Assembly (NCBI RefSeq): GCF_039724765.1 | Contig: NZ_CP155729.1 | Location: 1,426,001 to 1,490,000, forward strand | Reading direction: 5' to 3' | DNA: 64,000 nt | Source of the DNA: Sagittula stellata E-37 | GTDB taxonomy: Bacteria > Pseudomonadota > Alphaproteobacteria > Rhodobacterales > Rhodobacteraceae | Shown: positions 36,931 to 45,358 of the stretch, piece by piece | Numbering within the stretch: the first letter of the stretch is position 1 | Layout of the letters: each line of letters starts with the position of its first letter | The notes under the pieces: model-generated | The model's input: the letters and a program-made list of their open reading frames with translations, nothing else | What the model was told of the DNA's origin: nothing | The model's database searches: none | Translations under genes and position numbers: made by a program

Positions 36931-37899
36931 TCACTCGCAGGCGTAAGACACGCCGTTTGCGGCGTCGATTTTGCGGATCACCTCCCAGAAATCCTTGTAG
37001 TTCATCTCGATGAACTGCGACTCGTTGGATTTGGAGAACTCCTCCTGCAGCGACGAGCCTTCCCAGGGGAAGGTCATGAAGGCGTCCTTGATCTGGTCCT
37101 GCAACTCGGGCTTGAGGTTGTAGACCACGCCAAAGCCGGTGGTCGGGAAGGTCTGCGACTTGTAGATCGACACCACCTGTTCCGGCTGGATCACGTCGCG
37201 TTCGATCATGCGAGACATGACGGAATTGGCGATGGCCCCGGCGGTGTAATCCTTGTTGGCGACACCGAGGATGGTGTTGTCATGCTTGCCCGAGAAGACG
37301 GGTTCGAAATCGCGCTCCGCCTCCATGTCGTAGTCGCCCTTGAGGATGGCGGAGGGGGCTTTGAACCCGCTGTTGGAGGTCGGTGAGGAGAAGGCCAGCT
37401 GCTTGCCCTTGATGTCCTCAATCTTTTCCACGCCCGAGCCGGGATAGGTGATGATTTCCATCTCGTAGCCAAATCCGCCGTCCTCGGACGCCATGATGGT
37501 AAAAGGACGGAAGCCCGCGCAGTTCACCGCCAAGGGGTTCGATCCGGTGTTGAAGCCCGAGATGTGCAGCCGGCCCGAGCGCATCGCCTCGATCTGGGCG
37601 GCGTTGTTCTGCACGGGGAAGAAGATCACGTCCTTGCCGGTCTTCTCCTTGAGGTAATCGAGGAAGTCCGACCATGCCGTCTTGTAGACCGCAGGATCCT
37701 CCACCGGGGTGTAGGCAAAGACCAGCGTGTCCGGGTCGATCCACTGGCTTTCATCCGTGGGCACGTCCGCCACCAGATCGCCGTCCGCGTCGCAATAGCG
37801 CGCGTCCAGATCGCCGTGCGGGCAGTCCTGCGCCTGTGCCGCCGTGGCCAGCAGCGCCGCCACCGATGCGCCGAGCATCAGCCTGAGTGTCTGTGTCAT
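36931..37899 (-). CDS. phnD: PhnD-type phosphonate/phosphite-binding protein
   Basis: This 322-residue periplasmic binding protein has a signal peptide ending AAQA (about residue 24). The family pattern is LVFAYTPVEDPAVYK, DVIFFPVQNNAAQIEAMRSG, GFNTGSNPLAVNCAGF and the AFSSPTSNSGFKAPSAI loop that holds the phosphonate group. The ligand (phosphonate, phosphite or another P compound) is not settled by sequence. A good ribosome-binding site (GAGGAAA) precedes the ATG at 37899. The gene lies 42 bases after the DeoR-type regulator, probably in one operon with it. Confidence 0.9.
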   Translation of the reverse strand: MTQTLRLMLGASVAALLATAAQAQDCPHGDLDARYCDADGDLVADVPTDESQWIDPDTLVFAYTPVEDPAVYKTAWSDFLDYLKEKTGKDVIFFPVQNNAAQIEAMRSGRLHISGFNTGSNPLAVNCAGFRPFTIMASEDGGFGYEMEIITYPGSGVEKIEDIKGKQLAFSSPTSNSGFKAPSAILKGDYDMEAERDFEPVFSGKHDNTILGVANKDYTAGAIANSVMSRMIERDVIQPEQVVSIYKSQTFPTTGFGVVYNLKPELQDQIKDAFMTFPWEGSSLQEEFSKSNESQFIEMNYKDFWEVIRKIDAANGVSYACE

Positions 37900-37941
37900 G
37901 TAGTTTCCTCCCATGTGTGCGGCAGTTTCACCGCATTGTTT

Positions 37942-38781
37942 TCAGTCCGCCGGAATGAACTCGACGCCTCCCGCCGTCAGTGTCCCGGCAATCTCCGGCC
38001 CCGGCACGCGATCCACGATCACGCTGTCGAGGTCTCCCGGTCCTCCAACCGCGTTCAGACCCCGAGTGCCGAATTTCTCCGCGTCGATCAGCAGATGGCG
38101 CCGCGCGGCACGGCCCAGCATCGCGCGCTTCACGGCGGCAAACCCCCGCACGCTTTCCGAGGGTCCATCCTCCGTCAGCCCCGAAGCGCCGATCATGCAG
38201 CGGTCGACGTTGAACCGCGCGAGATAATCGAGCGTATCGGTCCCCACCACGGCACTTTCCGCCGGCAGGTACTCGCCCGGGCACAAAAGCACCTGCTGAG
38301 GTCCCTGCGCAAGCGTCATGGCCACGGGAATGGAATTGGTGATGACGGTGCAGGTCGTGCCGCGCAGGGCGAGAGCGCGCGCGAACTGGATCGTCGTCGA
38401 TCCCGAATCCACCATCAGCGTTTCGCCCTCCTGCACCAGTTCCGCCGCGCGCCGCCCGATGCGTTCGCGTTCCCCGATGCGGGCGTGGGCGCGTTCGTCA
38501 AGCCCGGGATAGTGGCCCGCGCCGGTCGCCATCGCGCCGCCATGGGCGCGCGCCACCAGCCCGTCGTCGGCCAGCGCGTCGAAGTCGCGCCGGACGGTCT
38601 CTGTCGAGACGTTGAAGCGTTCGGCCAACTCGGAAATCCGCAGGTGCGGACGCAGCTTCAGTTCCAGCAGGATCTGCTCACGCCGCTCCGACTTGCGCAG
38701 CCTTTGCGGCGCCGGTTCGGGTTTCGGGGATTGGATGCCGGTCACTGCCACGTTGCGTCCTGACTCGCGTTTCACCGTCAT
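37942..38781 (-). CDS. DeoR-family transcriptional regulator
   Basis: The 279-residue regulator has an N-terminal helix-turn-helix (RISELAERFNVSTETVRRDFD, about residues 48-68) and a DeoR-type sensor domain with VDSGSTTIQFA and ITNSIPVA. DeoR regulators such as GlpR respond to phosphorylated sugars or glycerol 3-phosphate, which suits the ugp/phn genes behind it. The first 28 residues are an extra polar extension. It is divergent from the Na/Pi cotransporter gene. The direct repeats at 38798-38819 are a candidate operator for both directions. Confidence 0.88.
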   Translation of the reverse strand: MTVKRESGRNVAVTGIQSPKPEPAPQRLRKSERREQILLELKLRPHLRISELAERFNVSTETVRRDFDALADDGLVARAHGGAMATGAGHYPGLDERAHARIGERERIGRRAAELVQEGETLMVDSGSTTIQFARALALRGTTCTVITNSIPVAMTLAQGPQQVLLCPGEYLPAESAVVGTDTLDYLARFNVDRCMIGASGLTEDGPSESVRGFAAVKRAMLGRAARRHLLIDAEKFGTRGLNAVGGPGDLDSVIVDRVPGPEIAGTLTAGGVEFIPAD

Positions 38782-38797
38782 GTTTGTGGGTTTGCGC

Positions 38798-38819
38798 TCG
38801 TTTTACAATCATTTTTGTT
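38798..38819. promoter_or_regulatory. Candidate DeoR/GlpR-type operator
   Basis: Two adjacent 11-base direct repeats, TCGTTTTACAA and TCATTTTTGTT, agree at 8 of 11 positions and are spaced about one helical turn apart. They lie 17 bases upstream of the deoR-like ATG. GlpR-type regulators bind TTTCGTTTT-like direct repeats of this kind. A perfect TTTGGCCAAA palindrome also occurs at 38846-38855. Confidence 0.4.
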
Positions 38820-38899
38820 GCATATGCCTCATCTTTGCGGTGGTCTTTGGCCAAACACCTCGATTCAACCAGACGATTGTGGAAAGGGCAGGGGCACCG

Positions 38900-40543
38900 G
38901 TGATCGGTTTCCTTATACATCTCTCGGCGGCCGTGGCGCTGCTGTTGTGGGCGGTCCGGCTGGTCCGCACAGGGATCGAGCGTGCCTTCATGACACAGGT
39001 GCGGCAGGGCCTGCGCAGGGTGTGCCAGAACCGGCTGACCGCGGCGATGGGCGGCGCTCTGGCCGCGATGCTGATGCAAAGCGGGACCGCCGTGACCCTG
39101 ATCGCCAGCGGTTTCATCGCCTCTTCGGCGATCGCGCCTGCGGCGGCGCTGGTCCTGATCGTCGGTGCGGAGCTTGGCTCCGCCCTGATGGCGCGCGTCC
39201 TTTTCCTGCCGATCCAGAGCGCGATCCCCGTCCTCGTACTGGCCGGGGTGATACTGAATTTCCGCAAGCACAACCATGCGCTGAAGCAGGCCGGGCGGGT
39301 GCTGATCGGTCTGGCGCTGATCCTGCTGGCGCTCGGCATGATCCGTGCCGCGACCGCGCCCATCGCCGCAAACGACATCGTGCGCGCCATCGCCGCCTAC
39401 CTCGCCGGGGACCTGCTCAGTGCGTGGGTGCTGGGCGCGCTCCTGGCGTGGTCGATGCACTCCAGCCTCGCCGCCGTGTTGACGGTAGCCAGTTTCGCCG
39501 CGACCGGGCTGACCGCCGGCCCGGTGGCCGCAGCCCTCGTGCTGGGCGCGAACTTCGGCGGCGCGATCATCCCCATGACGCTGCTTTCCGGCACCGGACG
39601 CGACGTGCGCGCGGTGGTCACCGCCAACACCCTCGCAAGGGGAAGCCTCGCCGTCGCCGGTCTCCTGGCGCTGCACATCGTCGAAACGGAGGCACTGTTC
39701 CCCGCGCTGGAGCAGGGCACGCGCGCGGTCACGTTGCACATCCTCTTCAACCTCGCTCTGGCGGTCTTCGTGCTGCCGTGGCCGGGCCTCTTTCTGGACA
39801 TCTCCGGTCATCTTGTGCGGTCGGACCCGGACGCCCCGCAGGACGATCTGAGCGCGCTCGACCCCGACGCGGTGGCCGATCCGCGCCTCGGCATTGCCTG
39901 CGCCCGCCGCGAGCTGATGCGCATGGGCGAAACGGTCCAGGCGATGCTGGTGCAGGTCAAGCCGCTGTACCGCGCCTGGGATGCCGAGGCCGAGGCGCGC
40001 ATCCTGCGGCTGGAAGAGGCTGTCGACCGGATGCACTTCGAGTCGAAACTCTACATCTCCCGCCTGCGCGCCGGAGAGTTGTCCGACAGCCAGTCACGTC
40101 AGACACTGGAACTGGTGACCGTGGCCAACGGGCTGGAAGAAGCCGCCGACCGCATCGCCGTCAACATGCTCGCCATCGCCCGCAAGATGCACCGCAAGGC
40201 CGTCAACTTCTCCGGCGAGGGAGTGAGCGATCTGGAGAAGCTGCATGATGTCGTCTGCTCCAACGCGCAGCTCGCGATGGGTGTTTTGACCACCGGCAAC
40301 CCCGACGATGCGCGGCAACTGGTCGCCCAGAAGGACGAAATGCGCGGACTGGAACAGCGCCTGCAGGAACGTCACCTGCAACGTCTACAGGACCGGAGAT
40401 CGGACAGCGTCGCCAGCACAAACATGCACCAAGAATGCCTGCGCCTGCTGAAGCAGATCAACACGTCCTTCACCTACGCCGCCTATCCGATCCTCGAAGA
40501 GGCCGGCGCCTTCCTCGGCAGCCGCCTGACCCGCAACGCCTGA
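38900..40543 (+). CDS. Na/Pi cotransporter family protein with PhoU-like tail
   Basis: The 547-residue protein has a PNaS-type membrane half (to about residue 310). It contains the duplicated QSGT / HSSL-like motifs (MLMQSGTAVTLIASGFI and WSMHSSLAAVLTVASF). The C-terminal half is a long helical PhoU-like domain (about 340-530). Such proteins import or export phosphate with sodium. The start is taken as GTG at 38900, where the first membrane helix begins; frames further upstream run into the regulator's promoter. It is divergent from the DeoR-type gene, consistent with shared control and a phosphorus theme. No U-tract terminator was found immediately after it. Confidence 0.83.
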   Translation: MIGFLIHLSAAVALLLWAVRLVRTGIERAFMTQVRQGLRRVCQNRLTAAMGGALAAMLMQSGTAVTLIASGFIASSAIAPAAALVLIVGAELGSALMARVLFLPIQSAIPVLVLAGVILNFRKHNHALKQAGRVLIGLALILLALGMIRAATAPIAANDIVRAIAAYLAGDLLSAWVLGALLAWSMHSSLAAVLTVASFAATGLTAGPVAAALVLGANFGGAIIPMTLLSGTGRDVRAVVTANTLARGSLAVAGLLALHIVETEALFPALEQGTRAVTLHILFNLALAVFVLPWPGLFLDISGHLVRSDPDAPQDDLSALDPDAVADPRLGIACARRELMRMGETVQAMLVQVKPLYRAWDAEAEARILRLEEAVDRMHFESKLYISRLRAGELSDSQSRQTLELVTVANGLEEAADRIAVNMLAIARKMHRKAVNFSGEGVSDLEKLHDVVCSNAQLAMGVLTTGNPDDARQLVAQKDEMRGLEQRLQERHLQRLQDRRSDSVASTNMHQECLRLLKQINTSFTYAAYPILEEAGAFLGSRLTRNA

Positions 40544-40628
40544 TCCGAAGGCCTGACAGGCGCGGCGTCTGGCTGGCGCGGCACCGGCGAGTGCGAAACG
40601 GCACATGTATGTAAAGAAAACGACCCAC

Positions 40629-40652
40629 AAAAATCGGCGCCCCGAAGGGCGC
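40629..40652 (-). terminator. Terminator after tRNA-Cys
   Basis: Read on the minus strand: stem GCGCCC-TTCG-GGGCGC (40652 down to 40637) followed by CGATTTTTG, whose run of five T is 40633-40629. The stable TTCG tetraloop and U-tract make a good intrinsic terminator. It begins 26 bases after the tRNA 3' end. Confidence 0.85.
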
Positions 40653-40677
40653 TGTCCGCTAGGATCACGATTTTGTG

Positions 40678-40751
40678 TGGAGGCGAGTACCGGAATCGAA
40701 CCGGTGTACACGGATTTGCAATCCGCTGCGTCACCACTCCGCCAACTCGCC
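40678..40751 (-). tRNA. tRNA-Cys(GCA)
   Basis: The minus strand folds into a standard cloverleaf of 74 bases. The acceptor stem is GGCGAGT paired with ACTCGCC, the anticodon loop ATTGCAAAT carries GCA, the T arm has GGTTCGATTCC, and the discriminator T and CCA end are encoded (40681-40678). It stands alone, with its own terminator. Confidence 0.97.
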
Positions 40752-40981
40752 AGAGTTCCGCCTGATTAGGGCCACCGCTTTGGGACGTCAAGCGGTTATC
40801 CGTGGTCTTTTCACTTGCCTCCGAAACAGGTCGTCGGGCCTGCGCGCGTCGCGCTCCTCGGTTCTGCCGGAGCATTCGGCAGTTGCGACACGACCATCAA
40901 GTTTGACCGGCTCAGACATTGCCGCCCCGTTCGGGATGTGTCACAACGCAATTCAGGCCTCTGAACGAAAGAGTTTAGTGC

Positions 40982-41635
40982 ATGAGCGATTTTGCCACAC
41001 GACGCCGGATGATGGTCGACACGCAGGTGCGTCCCTCCGACGTGACCGAATTCCCGATCATCGAAGCGATGCTCACCGTGCCGCGCGAAGCCTTCGTGCC
41101 GCGTGACCGGATCGAAGCCGCCTATGTAAGCGAGCATGTGCCGCTGGGCGGCGGGCGCGTACTTCTGGACCCGCGCGTCTTTTCCAAGATGCTGGACGCG
41201 CTGGACATTTCCAACGCCGACCTCGTGCTCGACGTGGGGTCCGGGCTGGGCTACTCCGCCGCCGTGATCGCCCGCATCGCCGAGGCGGTCGTCGCCGTCG
41301 AGGATGACGAGACGCGCGCGTCCGAGGCGCAGTCGCTCCTGTCGGAGCACCACGCCGACAACGTCGTCCTGCACGAAGGCCCGCTTGACGCGGGTGCGGC
41401 AGAGCATGGCCCCTACGACGTCGTCATCGTCGAGGGTGGGGTGGAGACGCTTCCCGACACGCTGTGCGACCAGCTGAAGGAGGGCGGCCGCATGGCGGTT
41501 ATCTTCATGGAAGGCGAACTGGGCACCGTCCGGGTGGGCCGCAAGTACGACGGCGAAATCAACTGGCGCTTCGCGTTCAACGGCACGGCGCCTGTCCTGC
41601 CGGGGTTCACGAAAGAAGAAGCGTTCGCGCTCTGA
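40982..41635 (+). CDS. Protein-L-isoaspartate O-methyltransferase-like protein
   Basis: The 217-residue SAM-dependent methyltransferase has the PCMT fold. Motif I is LDVGSGLGYSA (residues 83-93) and the later motif is YDVVIVEGGVE. Unlike genuine PcmT enzymes it lacks the TIS-type substrate loop: the equivalent region reads EHVPLGGGRVLLDPRVFSKML. The true substrate may therefore differ from isoaspartyl protein. The gene directly precedes tolC, an arrangement I associate with alphaproteobacteria. GAACGAAAGAG upstream is a modest ribosome-binding site. Confidence 0.8.
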   Translation: MSDFATRRRMMVDTQVRPSDVTEFPIIEAMLTVPREAFVPRDRIEAAYVSEHVPLGGGRVLLDPRVFSKMLDALDISNADLVLDVGSGLGYSAAVIARIAEAVVAVEDDETRASEAQSLLSEHHADNVVLHEGPLDAGAAEHGPYDVVIVEGGVETLPDTLCDQLKEGGRMAVIFMEGELGTVRVGRKYDGEINWRFAFNGTAPVLPGFTKEEAFAL

Positions 41636-41681
41636 TACAACCGGACGAGAAGCCGGGACGGGACTTTCGATGGGGGCAGCT

Positions 41682-43091
41682 ATGCTGAGCAGACTTCGTG
41701 CGACATGTGTCGGAGGGGTGGCCGCGATTGCGGTTTCGGTCGCGACAGCCACCGCGGGTTGGGCCGAAACTCTGGCCGAGACACTCACCTACACCTACAT
41801 ACACAGCGGGGTTGTGGAGCAGAACCGCGCCCTGCTGCGCGCCGCCGACGAGGATGTGGCACAGGCGCTTGCGAACCTGCGTCCCGTCCTGAACTGGTCG
41901 GGGTCGGTGCGGCGCCAGTACGGCACCGCCGGTGCCAACAACCTGACGTCCCGCAACATCACCCACGACGCGACCGTCGGCCTCAGCGCCGAGATCGTGC
42001 TGTACGCAGGCGGCCGCAACCGGCTGGGCGTCGATGTCGCCAAGGAATCGGTCCTTGCCGCGCGGGCCGACCTGCTGTCCGCCGAACAAAGCATCCTTCT
42101 CAGGGCCGCCAAGGCCTTTCTCGCGATCCGCGAATCTGCCCAGACCCTCGGTCTCCGGCAGAACAACGTCCGCGTCATCCGCCAGGAAGTGCGCGCCGCG
42201 CGCGACCGGTTCGACGTGGGCGAGGTGACCCGCACCGACGTCGCGCTGGCAGAGGCACGGCTTGCCGCCGCCGTGGCCGCGCTGGCCGCCGCCGAAGGGT
42301 CGCTGATCCAGGCGGGCGAGGAATTCCACGCCGTTGTCGGGCGCGACCCCGGCAAACTCGTGACTCCGACGGCGCTGCCGTCTCTGCCGTCCAGCGTCGA
42401 GGACGCAAAGCGGCAGGCGTTGCAGCGGCACCCCGACATGCATGCCGCGCAGTACGCTGTGGCCGTGCAGGAACTGAACATCCTCATCGCGAAGGGTGCG
42501 ATGAAGCCGACCGTCTCGTTGCAGGGCACCTACGGCGTGACGGAGGAATTCGGCAACGACGACTTCTCGCGCGGCGGGTCGGTGTCGCTGCAGGCCGGTG
42601 GGCCGATCTACCAGGGCGGGGCGCTGGCTTCGGCGGTGCGCAAGGCCATGGCCGGTCGCGACCAGGCGCGCGCCAACCTTCACGTGGTCAGCCTGGCCAT
42701 CGAGCAGCAGGTCGGTGTCTCTTACAGTGCTCTGCGGGTCGCCCGCGCCAACAAGACCTCCTTCGAAGAGCAGGTCCGCGCCGCGCAGACCGCCTTCCGC
42801 GGTGTCCGAGAAGAGGCGACGCTGGGCGCACGCACCACGCTCGACGTGCTCGACGCCGAACAGGAGCTGCTGGACGCCCGTGCCAACCTGATCTCCGCAC
42901 AGATCGCGGAATTCTCGGCGGCCTACGACGTTCTGGCGTCGCTCGGTCTGATGACGGCAGATGCGCTGGGGCTGGACGTGCCGCACTTCGATCCGGCGGC
43001 CTATTACAACCTCGTCAAGAAAGCGCCCGTGACGCGCAGCAAGCAGGGCAAGGAACTCGACCGTGTCCTTCGTGCCCTCGGAAAAGATTAG
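41682..43091 (+). CDS. tolC: TolC-family outer-membrane efflux channel
   Basis: This 469-residue outer-membrane factor has a signal peptide (cleavage after GWA, about residue 26) and the two internal repeats of the TolC family (long helical stretches around residues 35-230 and 245-440). Motifs DVGEVTRTDVALAEARLA and EEATLGARTTLDVLDAEQEL mark the two repeats. It should form the exit duct for type I secretion and multidrug pumps; no pump gene is beside it. An in-frame ATG at 41670 is possible, but 41682 has GGGGG five bases upstream. The next gene is the PopZ-like gene. Confidence 0.9.
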   Translation: MLSRLRATCVGGVAAIAVSVATATAGWAETLAETLTYTYIHSGVVEQNRALLRAADEDVAQALANLRPVLNWSGSVRRQYGTAGANNLTSRNITHDATVGLSAEIVLYAGGRNRLGVDVAKESVLAARADLLSAEQSILLRAAKAFLAIRESAQTLGLRQNNVRVIRQEVRAARDRFDVGEVTRTDVALAEARLAAAVAALAAAEGSLIQAGEEFHAVVGRDPGKLVTPTALPSLPSSVEDAKRQALQRHPDMHAAQYAVAVQELNILIAKGAMKPTVSLQGTYGVTEEFGNDDFSRGGSVSLQAGGPIYQGGALASAVRKAMAGRDQARANLHVVSLAIEQQVGVSYSALRVARANKTSFEEQVRAAQTAFRGVREEATLGARTTLDVLDAEQELLDARANLISAQIAEFSAAYDVLASLGLMTADALGLDVPHFDPAAYYNLVKKAPVTRSKQGKELDRVLRALGKD

Positions 43092-43106
43092 TCTTTTTCG
43101 CGTCTG

Positions 43107-43124
43107 TTGTGCGAATTCGCGCAA
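43107..43124. promoter_or_regulatory. Near-perfect 18-bp palindrome between tolC and the popZ-like gene
   Basis: TTGTGCGAATTCGCGCAA is an inverted repeat with a single mismatched pair. It lies 15 bases after the tolC stop and 37 bases before the popZ-like ATG. It looks like a dimeric regulator site; the regulator is unknown. Confidence 0.4.
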
Positions 43125-43161
43125 ACGGGTACATTGGTGACGAGGTCAGAGTGGTAGAATA

Positions 43162-44715
43162 ATGTCAGATCCCGTCACGAACATAGAGATAGAGGATATT
43201 CTGTCTTCGATTCGGCGACTCGTCTCCGAGGACGGTGGCCCGCGCCATCCCGCCCCGAGAGAGGCGAAGCGCGTCGAAAGGCTTGTCCTGACGCCCGCGT
43301 TGCGCGTTCAGGATGCGCCAAAGCCGGACCCCGCGCCGGAACCTATGCTCCTTACGAATCCGGCTGAAACACCCGCGCCCGCCCAGCCCAGTCGGCTGGC
43401 CCGGCTGGTGGAGCAAGAGGTCGCCCGTGCCCTGGGGCCGGAGGCGGTTCAGGAAAAACCCGCCGATGAAGACGCGTTCTTCGACGATACCGACGACGGT
43501 CTCTTCGACACCGAAGGCTCCGCGCCGGAGGTGGAGGACGACCCCGCCGCCGAAATCGCCGACTGGACCCATGTGCGGCTGTCCGAACCCATGTCGCGCT
43601 ACGACCACGACGCCATCGGCCAGGACACGCGCGACACGCCCGGGCATGAAACGGCCAAGGACCCGGGCGACACGCCTGCGGATGAAACCGCGCCGGCGGA
43701 ACCCGATCAGGCCGCGCTGGAGGACGCGCTGGACGCGATCGAGGCTGCCGATGCGGCCTCCTCCGTCGCGCGGAGCGAAGGCGGGGGCGAGGCTCTCTCG
43801 CTTGAGGCGCTGCAGGACGTTTGCGACGATGCGGAGGACGACACGCTCGATCTCTCCGCCGTTCTGGCAGAGGCGGAAACCGTCGCCGATTTCGGCCCGA
43901 TGGATCGCGGGCTCGAGGCGAAGATCGCCGCGCTCGAAGCGCTGATCAACAGCCGGGACGACGGTCATAGGCGCGCCGGCGACGAAGCGAAACAGCCCGC
44001 TCCCGACAGCGACGAAGCGGACGAAACCGATGCGGCCCCTGCCAATTCCGGCACGAACCGTGACGCAACGTCATCGGATATCGCCGCGGGCGAAGACGCC
44101 TCCGAGGCCCTATCCGACCATATCGACGCGGCGGAGGCGCTTGTTCTCATGATGTCCGACAAGGCCGAGTCCTGGGGCTCCGAGGAGACGTCGGAGGATA
44201 TGCGTGACGCTCCCGGTCACACAGACGTGATGGCGTCCACGCGCCCGACGCTCTCTGTCGTCAGTGACGAGGAACGCGACGTCTGGGACGATCTGGCCGA
44301 CGAGGGGCCCGAAACCGACGCTGAACCGGAACCCGATGCCGCCAGCAGGCCGGAGGACAGCAGCGCCCGCGCGGCCACTGGCCCGGCCTTCCGCCACCGC
44401 CCGCCGGAGGCGACGCCCCGCCATCGTCCGCCGGAGGCGACGCTCGACTGGGAAGATCACGCGCCCCGCAGGGACGGCGCGCGCCATGTGTCGTCGCCGC
44501 ATCACGATGCCGACCGAGAGGAAGAGACCCGGCAACCCGTTTCTCAGGCGCCCGGTGACGTGCCGATCCTGGACGAGGCGATGCTGCGCGACATGGTGTC
44601 GGACATCGTGCGCCAGGAGCTTCAGGGCGTGCTCGGAGAGCGGATCACCCGCAACGTGCGCAAACTGGTCCGCCGCGAAATCCATCGCGTGATGATGACT
44701 CAGGAATTCGACTGA
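43162..44715 (+). CDS. PopZ-like (DUF2497-type) acidic protein
   Basis: The 517-residue protein has three parts. The first is an N-terminal helix IEIEDILSSIRRLVSEDGG, which closely resembles the start of Caulobacter PopZ (EEILASIRRIISED). The second is a very long disordered middle rich in Glu, Asp, Ala and Pro, and the third is a C-terminal helical block (about 465-517, LDEAMLRDMVSDIVRQELQG then RKLVRREIHRVM). PopZ forms pole-organising matrices that anchor chromosomes. The neighbour tolC supports the assignment, because in Caulobacter popZ lies next to a tolC-type gene. The linker contains a tandem octapeptide RHRPPEAT x2 (about 411-426) and DTP-rich repeats. At 517 residues it is far longer than the 177-residue Caulobacter protein. 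Confidence 0.68.
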   Translation: MSDPVTNIEIEDILSSIRRLVSEDGGPRHPAPREAKRVERLVLTPALRVQDAPKPDPAPEPMLLTNPAETPAPAQPSRLARLVEQEVARALGPEAVQEKPADEDAFFDDTDDGLFDTEGSAPEVEDDPAAEIADWTHVRLSEPMSRYDHDAIGQDTRDTPGHETAKDPGDTPADETAPAEPDQAALEDALDAIEAADAASSVARSEGGGEALSLEALQDVCDDAEDDTLDLSAVLAEAETVADFGPMDRGLEAKIAALEALINSRDDGHRRAGDEAKQPAPDSDEADETDAAPANSGTNRDATSSDIAAGEDASEALSDHIDAAEALVLMMSDKAESWGSEETSEDMRDAPGHTDVMASTRPTLSVVSDEERDVWDDLADEGPETDAEPEPDAASRPEDSSARAATGPAFRHRPPEATPRHRPPEATLDWEDHAPRRDGARHVSSPHHDADREEETRQPVSQAPGDVPILDEAMLRDMVSDIVRQELQGVLGERITRNVRKLVRREIHRVMMTQEFD

Positions 44716-44772
44716 CGCGCATTCCGGCGCCAGACGCCACGTGGGCGCAATGCAAACATATGGTTAAAAAAG

Positions 44773-44801
44773 AAAAACCCGCTCCGAAGAGCGGGTTTTT
44801 T
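44773..44801. terminator. Bidirectional terminator between the popZ-like gene and the DUF6280-like gene
   Basis: The stem CCCGCTC/GAGCGGG (44778-44784 and 44789-44795) with loop CGAA is flanked by AAAAA on the left and TTTTTT on the right. It works for both convergent genes. Confidence 0.92.
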
Positions 44802-44823
44802 CCATCTTGGCAGCAGTTTCGGT

Positions 44824-45144
44824 TCAGGCGGCTTCGGCCTGCTGAGCGGCATGACGACGCTCGCTTTCTTCGCGCGACAGTGCGACGGACGTACGAACGC
44901 CCTTCGAGACGAACTCCATCAAACCGTTCACGACACGCTCGTTCGGGTCGATCCCGGCACAGGACAGAACTTCGCGGCCATCGCGCGAACGTGCCCAACG
45001 GGCGATCTGCTCCGGCCCGTTGCCATACTTCTTGTCATCGGCAATTGCATCATCCAGAGCGGCCAGAACCACGGCCGCAAACAGTTTGCGGGCACGGTTG
45101 CCTTGCTCGGCATTGAATGCAGTGCCGTCAACGAAATCCTTCAT
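44824..45144 (-). CDS. Small conserved protein, DUF6280-like
   Basis: The 106-residue soluble protein starts MKDFVDGTAFNAEQGNRARK and is mostly helical and charged. It contains KKYGNGPEQIARWARSRDGR and a C-terminal Glu/Arg/Gln-rich tail. I recall near-identical small proteins across Rhodobacteraceae annotated as DUF6280, function unknown; no search was made. It has its own promoter region (214 bases to efp, divergent) and shares the strong terminator at 44773. Strong conservation in such a small protein suggests an essential or regulatory role, but nothing in the sequence shows which. Confidence 0.75.
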   Translation of the reverse strand: MKDFVDGTAFNAEQGNRARKLFAAVVLAALDDAIADDKKYGNGPEQIARWARSRDGREVLSCAGIDPNERVVNGLMEFVSKGVRTSVALSREESERRHAAQQAEAA

Positions 45145-45358
45145 AGTGCGACCTTTGATTATTGCTCTTGTGTTCGGCGTAACGCGGCTTATGGCGTATC
45201 TGTTCCGATTCGGATACCCCGATACCGCATAGCTCCTTTGCGGTTGGTGCATGGCTTCTGCAAGTGCAGCACGACATATCGTTGTCTTGCCAGCCACTCA
45301 CTGGCCAGATATAGGAGCGGCCAAAGTTCCATCAACCTTTCGACACGGAAAAGCTCCT

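Noticed and set aside
34429..38781. A complete phosphonate catabolic locus
   Set aside because: Only transport genes are present; no C-P lyase (phnG-M) or phnX/phnW was found, so the ligand of PhnD is left open.
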